From contig NW_020954588.1 in the NCBI RefSeq assembly GCF_900497805.2, positions 14,952,787-15,016,786 of the forward strand: a stretch of DNA of 64,000 bases, written 5' to 3'. Shown piece by piece: positions 12,301 to 24,300 of the stretch; position 1 is the stretch's first letter, and every line of letters starts with the position of its first letter. The stretch is from Vombatus ursinus. Taxonomy: Eukaryota > Chordata > Mammalia > Diprotodontia > Vombatidae. Both the position numbers and the translations under genes were made by a program. The notes beneath the pieces were generated by a model. That model had not been told where the DNA came from. It worked only from the letters and a program-made list of their open reading frames with translations, and did not search any database.

Positions 12301-15300
12301 AGCACTGGCAAAGAGATCCTTGCAATCCCCCTCTGATCAGCCACTCTATTTCCCCTCAGTCTGTGGGCCAGAAGCTCAGGAAATAGCCGCTGCCCTCGGG
12401 GCGGCTAAGACCTAGCTTTTTCTCTCATTGCAGTCATAGACTTTTCCCACTGACCTTCCAAGTTGTCTTTGGCATTCCTGGGTTGAGAAGTCTGGAAACC
12501 ACCACAGCTGCCCGCTATTCAGTCCTCTGAGGCCTGCTCCAAGATCGCTGCGGCCTGCGGGCCCGTGCCAAACTGCACTCCTCTCCCAGCCTGGTGCGAT
12601 ATACCTTTCCAATCAGCCATCCAGGTTGTCTTGGGCTGGAAATTTGTTTTACTCTGTTTTTTTTGTGGGTTCTGTTGCTTTAGAACTTGTTTAGAGCCAT
12701 TTTTTATAGGTATTTGGAGGGGTTTGGGGGAGAGCTCTAGCAAGTCACTGCTTTCCCTCCGCCATCTTCAGTGCTGATCATTTAGATAGGAAGGAAGATA
12801 ATGGGCAAAGGGACTTTCAGAGGTATATGGACTAACTGACATTTCTCAGGTTTCAAAGTAAATTTCTAAAACACACACTTAAGGTTTCCACCTTTGTTTC
12901 CAAAATTATCATGTAGCTCTTGTGTTCTGACCTCAGATCAATGCAAGATAGATTTTCAGCTTGCTATAAATATAGTACTTCCTGTGGACTAACTCTACCA
13001 ATTATCAGCTTGGGATCCCAGAAAGTGGCTAGCTACTTCTCCCCTCAGGGTTCTAATATGTCTGTTTGTTTGTTTAGTACTGTTGTTCACAAACCCGCAT
13101 ATGGTGTTTGCTCCTTTGATTACCATCCAGACAGACTGAATTAACTTTTAAAATAAGGAATTTCCCAAGGTGGTATAATAAGAGAAGTTGGTATAAAACA
13201 TCCTCCCAAAATGAGAATACATTCTCTCCTGGCACATGTAAGATCCCTGAGGAGAGTTGGACTCAAGCTTAGAAGCCATATGTGACAAAGGTGTGACTCA
13301 GAGTACCTGATTTCTGGAAGTCTTTTTCTCATCTTGTAGAATCTTCATGAACACCTCTTCTAGTGTTTGTAGCTCTCTGCTGGGTTCTGAAAGTTGATGC
13401 TCTTGTAGAGGCATCTGTTTTCTTCTGTGGGTTCAGTTTGTCCTTTAGCTGCCAATTCAGGCTGCTGTCAGCTGCTGCCATTTCATGGATAGTGCTACCA
13501 ACACCTCATGGGAAATCTAAATTTTCTGACCTTTCAAAATTCACAGGTTCATCTTCTTGTCAAAGGAGGTGGGGAGGAGACAAAGACTCTCTTCTCCCTC
13601 CCAAATGATTCCCTCTTAGGAACTTGACTGACCTGCTATTGGATTACCAGATTCCAAAATGGCTTGTCATTTTATCCAAGCCCTACAGGTTGACTCATTC
13701 TCTTCAACCAACCACAAGATGTTTCCTATGTGACTCATCTGCTTTTATTCAAGTCATACCTAGTTTATACCTTTAGTTGATGAATTGATTGATTGATTGA
13801 TTGAGTCAATAAAGTTATTCAGGAATTATTCACACCTCATTTACCCTTTTGGTTTATTGATTCTGCAATTCAATTAAAGAGGAGTTTTCAGTCAAAAGGT
13901 ATCAAGGCTGGAGTATCTGGTTAGTTACATTAATTGGGATTTAGGTGTATGGGACAACCCTCATACCATAAAGAGTATAATAACCATTGAGTGATCAGAA
14001 ACAGAATGAGGCACTTTGTAAGCTAGGATGACTGTCTCATTAGAAAATATCAGTACATAAGGAGATCTTCAAGAAACAAAGTCTATGATCATCTCCTATC
14101 AGGGAAGACATAAAGGGAATTCCCAGGTTGGCTACTAATTTAGAACAGATGGCTTGCAGTGTCCTTTTTCCCTCTAAGATTCTATGGCTTCTACTCATTC
14201 TTGTTTGAAAAGAAAAGCAAATAAGCCGCTTTGCTTCCCACTGCAAAAGAGAGGTAGCATAGTACAATGGATAGAGTTCTCAACTCAGACTCAGCCTCTG
14301 ATACTTATTAGCTGTGTGACCACGGGGGGAAGGGAACAAACATTTATTGAGCCCTATGCTTAGTGCTTTACAAATATTATCTCATTTGATCCTTTAGCAA
14401 CCCTGAGAGGTAGGGGCTATTATTATCTCCATTTTACAGTTGAGGAAATTGCCATGCTGTGGCTTTTTTTTTTTTCTTCTTCTGGTTAACCTTAGGTACT
14501 AAAAGAATGGTTAACCTGCCCTCATCAGACAGAGGCTTTCTAGTCATTACATCAGAGATAATCAGAAGATCCTGAAGAGATAGGGCCCAAAAGCTGAGAG
14601 AAACACTTACCACAAGAACAATGGAGGGACACACCCAAAGATGTGATGCCCGGTAGAAAGCAGCACTCAATCTACTATAACATTGCCTTACAGGATGGAG
14701 GAGTCCTACAATTCCTATGCAATTCTTATCCACATTCACCCCTAAGTTCTTCACAGGGGATCTACCCCAATGTGTTAGTGCCTTCTTCACTTTGTAGTGA
14801 CTTCTCTTGGATACCAAATGAGTACACAGGTTTTCCACCAGTTATCATCTGTTCTTGCCACATGTACATCAGATCTCTTTTGCTCTTAAATTTTTTTTGT
14901 TAATAATCTGTTGTTACTGTTGTTGAGTCATGTCCAACTCTTCATGACCATGTGGACCATACTGTTCATGAAGTTTTCTTGGCAAAGATACTGGAGTGGT
15001 TTGCCATTTCCTTCTCCAGTAGATTAAGGCAAACAGAGGTTAAGTGACCTGCATAGGGTCACACAGTTAGTAAATATCTGGGGCTGGATTTGAACTCAGG
15101 TCTTCCTGACTCCAGCCCAGCATTCTGTCCACTGAGCTACCTAGTTGCCTCCTAATAATCTGTGCTTTATTTCTTAATAATTCCTTATTTTTAACAAATT
15201 TCAGCCTGCTCATGACCACAAAGATCTCTTCCTTGCCTCTGATTGTTTTCAATCCTTTGGAGACTAGTGTTCCATGTCTCCCAACCACATAACAAAAACA

Positions 15301-18300
15301 ATCATTACGGAAGTCATTCAATGAAAGTATATTGGTTGAATGATTGCTGTATAGGTACAGAGAGGGTTTGTCATATTAAACTCTCAGCAGGATCACCTGA
15401 AAGCAAAGCAAGGCAGGGTCTATTCTCAGCTGTCATGGATGCTCTGATGTTTGTATAAGAAAGCAGCTTGAGAGTTCCTTTAGCACAAGGAATGGTGAAC
15501 TGGATGACTTTTCTAATCCTCCCCAATGTTTAGTACAGTGCTGTGTAAAGAAAAGCTATGCCATACGTCAAGGGAAAAGGGGTAAATCATGTAATTTCTC
15601 TGGCTTTCAGTTGCCCTGTTGCAAAAAGGGGACAAAATTTTGTTAGAGTTTTGTGATGTTTGGTGAGCTTAGATGAATAAATCTCAAAGGGCTTTGAGGT
15701 CCTGAAACAATAAGTTATAGAAAGGAGAAATGTTAAGTCTTCATAATTGTTTGACAAAGATTTCATTAGACAGGGGGCAGCTACGTGGTGCAATGGCTAG
15801 ACTTAGAGTGAGAAAATCAAATCTGGTCTCAAATACTAGCTAGCTATGTGAGCTCAGGCAAATCACTTAACCACTCTCCTCCTCAGTTTCCTCTCTTGTA
15901 AAATGAAGGAAATTATAGCATCCACCTCCCCAGGATTATTGTAAGGATAAAATGAGATTGTATTTGTAAAGCACTTTGCATATCTTAAGCACAAAAATGC
16001 TCAGTATTTTTATTATGTTATTACTATATGAACTCTATAGGAAAAGCCAAAGCAAAGAACTGCCCACTTGTGCAGTACCCATAGCACAAATCCAATCTCA
16101 TTATAACAAGCACATAGTATAGTAGTATAGTATAACTAAAAGTTATAAAAGTAAACTAAAAGTCTTTCCTCGCCAGCCTTTCCCTTTTTCCAATCCTCAA
16201 ATCATTTACTTCGAGCAATATTCAATATTGCTTCTCTAAGCCATTTTGCTCATCTGTAAAACAGGGATAATATACCTATACCAAACTATATAACCTATAC
16301 TATATAAACATTAAATTATTATTTTTTAATATTAATTTCAAGCCAAATTTCTGTACAAAAGAAAAATGCAGACAGAACCTTGGAGTTTGTTGTATTGGAA
16401 ATTGACCTGCAATGGACAAGTTTTAGAAAGAGTTTCCAAAGTAAAAAACCATATACTGTACCTATATCTGTTTGGTAATCAATCAGTGTATTACAGTCAT
16501 ACATCTCCCTTCCTTGAGGAGTCCGGAGACAGAAGATACTCACTGGAAAGCCACATCTCAGGGTTATCAGTGTTTTCAGATACGACACTTTTTTACCAAG
16601 AAGGTAAATGCTCCCCATTATTGGCATTGTTTTTTGAGTTACTGCATTGTAGATGTAGAGGGTTGGTTTGTTTTCTTTCTAAGTGGGGGGAAAAAAGCAA
16701 AGAGAGGTATAAGTTAGCCCTGCTGTCCAAAAAGCAGGAATGGGAAGAAAAGATTCAGTTTCAAAGACCACTGAACTCTAGTCTACTTCTCTGCAATTGA
16801 GATGTTTGTCCTTTTGATTTTAATAATGAAAATAGCTAATATTTACATAGTGCTTTAAGGTTTGCAAAGCCCCTTGTATGTTATCTCATTTGATCTTAAC
16901 AACAACTCAGGGAGCTAGGTGCTATCTTGCCATTTCAGGTAAGGCTGAGAAGAGTTAGGTGACTTGCCCAGAGTTAAGCTAGTGACTAAGAAATGATCTG
17001 AACCAAGGTCTTCCTGACGTCAAATCCAATGTTCCATCCACTATGTCATCTAACTGATTCACTTAGGATTAAGAGTAATTCAGTTTCACTTGCTGCTGAG
17101 TCCACAAACTAAGGGGATAAGGAGTTTAAATAATGTTGAGTAATTTTGTTTGGGAAATGGCCCTACTTTTTTCTAGTTTGATTGGAAATGTTTACACCTA
17201 GTCCTTCATTTAGTTTCGTAAAAACTTCTATCTTTGTTTCCTATTGTTTTGTAGATGATGCAAGAAAAAAGAGTGTAGCTAAGGCTCTTGTACAGAAAAA
17301 GGTTACTGGAAAATTGTACAATTGGGAACAAACTACCCCAGTCTTTCTGTTCATAAAACACATACACACACACACACACACACCCTTATAAATTCCAAAA
17401 GTTAATAAGCAACGAGCTATTGAGTTTCAGTTTTCTGAAAAAAGGGAAACCCATGCCAAGTTCTTCAAAATTCTCAAAACTAGATGTTCTACCCTCATCA
17501 AGGCAGTACAGTAAGTAGTTTCCTAATCATATGAGTCAATTTCAGTTTAATTTACTTCAATTCAACAAGTATTTTTATGTTTGAAACACTGTGTTAGGAA
17601 TAGGGGATACAAAAACAAAACCTGAAACAAAAACCTGCCCTCAAGGAGCTTACATTCTCCTAGGGAGAAAACAATGTATGTGTGGATAATTAAATACAAA
17701 ATATATATGGAATAAATATCAGGTTATTTCAAGTGATGATGGTTTGCAGCAGAACACTAAATCTGTAGGTAACACCTGAGTTGTACTTTGAAGGAAAAAT
17801 TTTTCAGGCAAAATTTTGAGATAGGTAAAGTTTGTCCTCCAAATATATACTTCCTTTCAGAATCTCTCCTTTACAATCTACTTCCTAAGGCAGCCCATGT
17901 CCTCATGCTGTTCTCAGGTACTGAGAATCTCCCCATCTCTCCACTTCCCCATCTCCATGCTAAAGACCTTTTTCTTCTATATAAAAAATTTATCTCTCTT
18001 TTGTATCACATAGTCTAGATTTCAGGCATGGGACAAGTGAGTAGCAGTAGATTAATTAGAAAAAATAATCCCTGGGGGCAGCTAGGTGGCGTAGTGGATA
18101 GAGCACTGGCCCTGAAGTCAGGAGGACCTGAGTTCAAATCCGGCCTCAGACCAAACACTAGACACTTACTAGCTGTGTGACCTTGGGCAAGTCACTTAAC
18201 CCCAATTTCCTTAAAAAAAAAATCCCTGATTACAATGATACCTACCTAATTCTTACCCTTCAGCAATAGCAAAACAACAACAATAAAACCCATTGCCTTA

Positions 18301-21300
18301 GTCCAATTAAGATGCCATTAAAGTATAGTAATGATAAAAAGTTGTAAGTCTCAGGAAAATATTTTTGGTTGGGGGATGCTTTCAGGAGAACCAAGATTGT
18401 GCTTGTTAAGGTCCTGTGACCTCTGATCAGGAGGGTCTTATAACTCTGATATAGGCATATCTCTGAGAAGAGGAAAAGGCTTAGAAGGTGTTGTTCAAGG
18501 AACAGCTGCTCCTGACTTGGTAACAGAGTCTTCATTGTCAAATCCTTCCATGAGCAATGTTCCCAAGACCCCGGGCAGCTCGTAGCACAGTCAAGAGCAG
18601 AGCTGTCCTTAGAGGTGGCTTAGCACAGACACACATGCACGCAGAGTGCGACATAATCAGCTCTGCAATTGACATCTAATAGGCAAGTCCTTTCATTGAG
18701 GCTATGGCAGCAAGCTAATGCCATTTTTCTGCCCCCACAGATCAATAAGTTTATGCTCTAGATCACAGAATGGTATCATAGCCCTGAAGCTGGAAGGGGC
18801 CTCAAGGACATCTAGTCCAATGGTTGGAAGTTATGCTGACTCAGTGACCTATTGTTCTCATGCCTGTTTGTAAATCAGTACTGGGGAAGCCTTTACTCAG
18901 TCTGCAGCCTTTGTATCACCTGCTATAAAGTTTTTCTGATAAAGGCCTCAATTCTCAAATATATAGAGAATTGAGTCAAATTTATAGAAATAAGGGCCAT
19001 TCCTCAATTAATAAGTGGTCAGAGGATATGAACAAGCAGTTCTCAGACAAAGTAATCAAAGCTATCTATAGTCATATGAAAAAATGTTCTAAATCACTAT
19101 TGATTAGAGAAATGCAAATTAAAGCAACTCTGAGTTACCACCTGTGCCTTTCAGATTGGCTAATATGACAGAAAAGGAAAGTGACAAATGTTGGAGGGGA
19201 TGTGGGAAAATTTAGATATTTATACACTGTCGGTGAAGTTGTATACTGCTTCAACCATTCTGTAGAACAATTTGGTACTGTACCCAAAGGGTTATAAAAC
19301 TGTGCATACCCTGTGACCAAGCAATACCACTATTAGGACTACATCCCAACGAGATAAAAAAAACAAAAAGGAAAAGGACCCATCCATACAAAAATATTTA
19401 TAGCGGCTCTTTTAGTGGTGCCAAAGAAGTGGAAATTGAGGGACTGCCCATTAGTTGGGGAATGGCTGAACAAGTTGTTGTCTATGATTGTGATGGAATA
19501 CTATCATACTATAAGAAATGATGAGGAGGATGCTCTCAGAAAAAGCTGGAAACACTTACATGAACTGATGCAGAGTAAAATGAACAGAACCAGGAGAACA
19601 TTATATACAGAACAGCAATATTGTTTGATGATCAGCTATGAATGACCTAGCTGTTCTCAGCAATACAATGATGCAAGACAATTTTGAAGGATTTATGATA
19701 AAAAATGCTATCCTTCTCCAGAGAGAGAACTGATGTTTCACCTGTTGTATATCACTTAGGAGCTACCTGTTAACCCTCAATTACTGGTATTTGGGGAGGT
19801 AATGAAGTGCAATGGCCCATCCCCTTTTGCTGACCTGGATCTATCCCAATTGTCTGTCTCATTATGAAAGGTATCAAAAGTAGCAGTCATGTTGTGTGAT
19901 AACTGATGTTGATAGACTTAGCCCTTCTCAGCAATGCAAGAATCTAAGATATCTCCAAAATTCTCATGATGGAAAATGCTATCCACATCTAAAGAAAGGA
20001 CTATGGAGTTTGAATGCAGATCAAAGCATACTATTTGCTCTTTTTTTTCCTTCTGTTGTGTTTTATTTCCTCTTTCTGGTTCTAATTCTTCCTTACAACA
20101 TCACTAATATGAAAATATGTTTAATAGTAATGTATATGTATAGCCTATATCAGATTGCGTGCCATCTTGGAGAGGGAGACAGGAAGGGAGGGGGAGAAAA
20201 ATTTTAAACTCAAAAGCTTATGGAAGTGATTGTTGATAAATTAAAATAAATTAATAAATATAAAAATAATTAAATAAAAATAAATTAATAAAAAATTAAT
20301 TCTCTTTGTCCTGAGTTTTGCTTCCTTAATCAGGGCAAAAGCCAAAAATGAAGAATTTTTTTTTGACACAAGCCTTTCCGGCCCAATGTCACCCAGATAG
20401 TGGCAGACGCGAGATTTGAATATTAGACCTCTGACCCCCCCCCCCAAAAAAAGACCTCTGACCCCAGAGGATTCATTCTTTCCACTGTATGTGGCAACAG
20501 TTTCTTCTTTTGGGTCACCTAAGCCCCTTTCCTGAAGCAGAAAGATGAAGTAATCAACCTCTTCCTCCACACGTCCTGGGGGAAAAGCTAATGCTGCTGG
20601 GTTGCTGCAGACTGACTGCCTTTACATAGTTCCCATAAGTAATGGCCTATCTCACTGTTTGCCTGTCAGTTCAGTTCAACAAACAATTCAGTTAATGTTT
20701 GTTGAACTGAATCAATTCCCTGGCCAGCACTCCCTTTTGTGGTTCTTCCTTCCTATACAGAGAATAGTAGAAGCAGTGTTTAAAGCCTGGACCATAGATT
20801 CCCAAAGTGGGCAATACTGCCCCCATAGAGGGTGCTGGAATGATCTAGAGAAGCAGTAGTAGTCTCGGGTATAATTGGGGGGAGTTGAATAAAAATGGGG
20901 GGGGGTATGGAAGCATAAGGAAAGAAGAGAAGAAAAATTTTGAAAAACTGTTCATACTTGTTTCATCTGTTGTGTAACAGAGATAAAATCCTAGTGATTA
21001 CATTATTTTCCAAATAAACACACAAAATGTGAGTTATAACCCATCAGTGGTCAAGTCTGCTGACAGGTCTTAAAAAGCAAGTGTTGGCAGTCGAGCGTGT
21101 GGCACATTGTTGGGAAGTCCAGTATGCATCAGCAGGAATATGTGCATGTAATGACTTATTTACAATATGATATTATACAGTTACATGACGTAATACTGTG
21201 TCATCAAAATTTCAATGCAGGAAAAAACCCACAAATTTACAATAAATTATTAAATTTAAGATGAGTCTTTTAAAAAATTTTTATATTTTTTTGAAATGAT

Positions 21301-24300
21301 GCAAATTTCAAAAAACCATTAAAGGGTTAAAGAAAGTAGATTTCCAGGTGGGTGCTGAATAAATTTTTTTTTTTTTGGTGAGGCAATCAGGGTTAAGTGA
21401 CTTGCCCAGGGTCACACAGCTATTAAGTGTCAAATGTTTGAGGCCACATTTGAACTCAGGTCCTTCTGACTCCAGGGCTGATTCTCTATTCACTGTGCCA
21501 CTTAGCTGTCCCTAATTTTTTTTTTTTTAAAAACGGGCAGTAGGCCAAATAACTTTGGGAACCTCTGGCCTGGACCTCTGATTCCAAATCCAGTATTCTT
21601 TCCACTGTATCATATGACTTTTCAAAGTATGTGTCACATGGATAATGGGTATCATATTGTTGGCCTTCTTAATGAGTGAGGGAGGAAAAGAATTTGGAAA
21701 TCAAAATTAAAAAAAAATTAATGTTATAAATAAATAGATAATGAATAAATAAATAACAAATTGAGAAAGATGGAATTAAAAAACAAACAAACCCAAAGTA
21801 TGTGTCAGAAGCAGATTTTCCTGACTCCAAGACTGGCTATCTATCCACTCAACCATAGGTTAGTACAAGCGTGGATTTAAAAATATGGTTCACAAGGGTT
21901 TCCCTCATTCTCATGTAGTACAGCCCTCTTCTAGCTGGAAGGTGATAGCTCAAACCAGGGGTGGGGAACCTGCGGCCTCAAGGTCACATGTGACCTTTTG
22001 ATTAAGTCCAGGTTTTACAGAACAAACCCTTTTATTAAGGAGATTCGTTCTGTGAAGTCTGGATTCAGTCAAAGAGTTGCACTTGAGGACCTGGAGAGCC
22101 ACATGTGGCCTTGAGGCCGCAGGTTCCCCAAACTATCTCATTCCCCATTTCCCTACCCAAAACAATCATATTCATTTTTCCTTTGTTTCTATTATTTTTC
22201 TTCCACAGGGTCCCTTCATTGTTAACGGACATTTGTTATAACAGACAATGTGGTATTGTGGAAAGTGTGCTGCTCTGGGCATCAGAGGACTTGGGTTCAA
22301 ATCTTCCCTCAGACACTTTCTTCTGCCTGTGTAACCTGAGGCAAGTCACCTAACCTCACTTTCATTATTTATAAAAAATGAGGGTGTTGAATTAGATTGT
22401 CTGTGAAGTATTTTCTGGATCTATGATTCTTTTCTTTAAAAATCTAATACTTTTCAAAAGAAGTGCACAAGAAAAAAAGCCCTTGCAAAGGCCTAACATA
22501 TTTACAAAATACCTTCCACAAGGACATTTCAAATTGTTCATGTGATACTTTTAGGGGTAGAACAATCCTGTACAACTGGTAAAGGAGAGGCAGCTAGGTG
22601 ATGCAGTAGATAGAGCCCCGGCCTTGGAGTCAGGAGGATTTGAGTTCAAATTCAGCCTCACAAACACCTGAAACTTATTAGCTGTGTGATCTTGGGCAAG
22701 TCACTTAACCCTGATTGCCTCACCAAAAAAATCTTAAACCAAAACTGGTAAAGGCACTGCCTATTTTTTAAAAATCGTCAAAAGGCAAACTAGCTCTTCA
22801 CACAATCACAACATAAAAACAAAGACAACCAAAAAAAAATTGAATATTTTCCCAGTATATCTTACTACTTAATAGCTGCCTGTATGCAGCGTTTGAGGAA
22901 AGTACTAAGGACAGGTTCTTACCCATAAGCATTTGGGGCACTTTGAAGGATATTTTATTCATAGGTTAACTAATGTTTTCCTGGCCCTGCCAAAAAACCA
23001 GTAAAGTGGCTCTTGCTTCCCTAAATTCTCAGAAGAATTCTTTAGAATCTAGGTGTGACCAGCTTCCTGGGAAAGCTTCTGTCTGACTGGGTAAGTAGTA
23101 CCTAGGTTGCTAGTTATGTTTGTATATGCAATTGTGCAATGCAAGACTATGCCTTGACGTGTGACATGCCTTCAGTCACCTGAGATAGATTAAGAAGTAT
23201 ACAGCTGGTGGAACAGCATTCTTTGAATCTTACAATGTATTTGCGTGGTCCTTTTATTGAAGAAATAGCTTCTGTTTGCTCATCTTGGATTGTTGCCATA
23301 TATATGTGAGATTTTTCTGCTTTATACCATCGGCTTGTGTTATTACAGAACCTCAGCCAGGGCTCAGTCAAGACTGAAGCTGGCACTGGCCAGTGTTTGT
23401 GAGTTGGATGGCAGCTGATTTCTCAGACAGTGCAGCATTGTCCTGCATGAACCCGGTGACCAGAAATGGTGTTAGGGTAGCTCTACAGAAGGGTGATGAT
23501 TGAGATCAGCAAAAAATTCATGAAATATTAGGTGTATTCATTGAATCCAGTGTCTTGGCAAGATTCCATCCCTGGAGGCTAGAATGCGCCCTCAGCTCTC
23601 TTTACTGCTGATGCTGCTGCTGCACTCTTGACTTCCATTGTGGCCTGCCTATCAGAGATTTAGAACTGGAAGGGACTTTACTGATCAAGTCCAGCAGTTC
23701 CTGGCTATAAGTGGCTCTAGAGATCATGGAGTCCTACCATCTCTTAGGTGATCATAGGATTTAGAGATAGAAAGGGACTCCTCAGAGACTTTCTAGACTG
23801 AGACTCCAAAGGATTCATGGATAGATTTCAGGGGTCCATGAACTTAGATGGAAAAAAAGAAAATTTTCATTTTCACTAACTTCTAACTGAAATGATCATT
23901 TCCTTCAATTATAAATGTAGGCAACAAAATATTGTTCTAAAAAGGGGACCATTGGCTTCACTGAATTGATAACAGCATCCAAAGAAGGGGAAAAACCCCT
24001 GTTCTAGTTCACCTTCCTTATTTTATAGATGACAAATAAGAGGCCCAGAGAGTTTAAAAGTCAATGTCACACAATGAGGGAGTCAGAGAGGATAGGATAA
24101 ATGTAGCAGATATTTATAATGAAGACTGAGATATGGAACCCGCCTACTTATTCTAGTTTTTGTTCTGGCCCCTAACTTCATTTATATGTCAAGAGAACCT
24201 TTGAAGTAAAGTCAATCTTGTTACCCAGGCTCCCACAAAAACTCTTGGGGTTTTCTAGGGGAAAGATTTCCCTCCAAAAGCTCAGATTCAGTGATATAAT

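Larger units (their letters stand above)
8148..16461 (-). other. ANKUB1 intron 3
   Basis: The main content is the 2.3-kb HAL1-like element (10507-12768) plus SINE and MIR copies. I see nothing recognisable in 8504-10495 apart from a TTTTC-rich run near 8683-8710 and an AATAAA at about 9876 that could belong to an old LTR or retrocopy. The same holds for 12780-14255 (GATT microsatellite at 13781-13803), 15152-15772 and 15991-16461. Confidence 0.75.

Noticed and set aside
12150-12600. CpG-richer patch as a gene promoter or CpG island
   Set aside because: It is the 5' UTR of the HAL1-like element at 10507-12768. It could act as an L1-type promoter but is not a host gene start.
14434-14838. 134-aa open frame on the minus strand
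   Set aside because: No recognisable domain. It begins outside and ends inside a MIR/poly-T region and lacks supporting splice sites.
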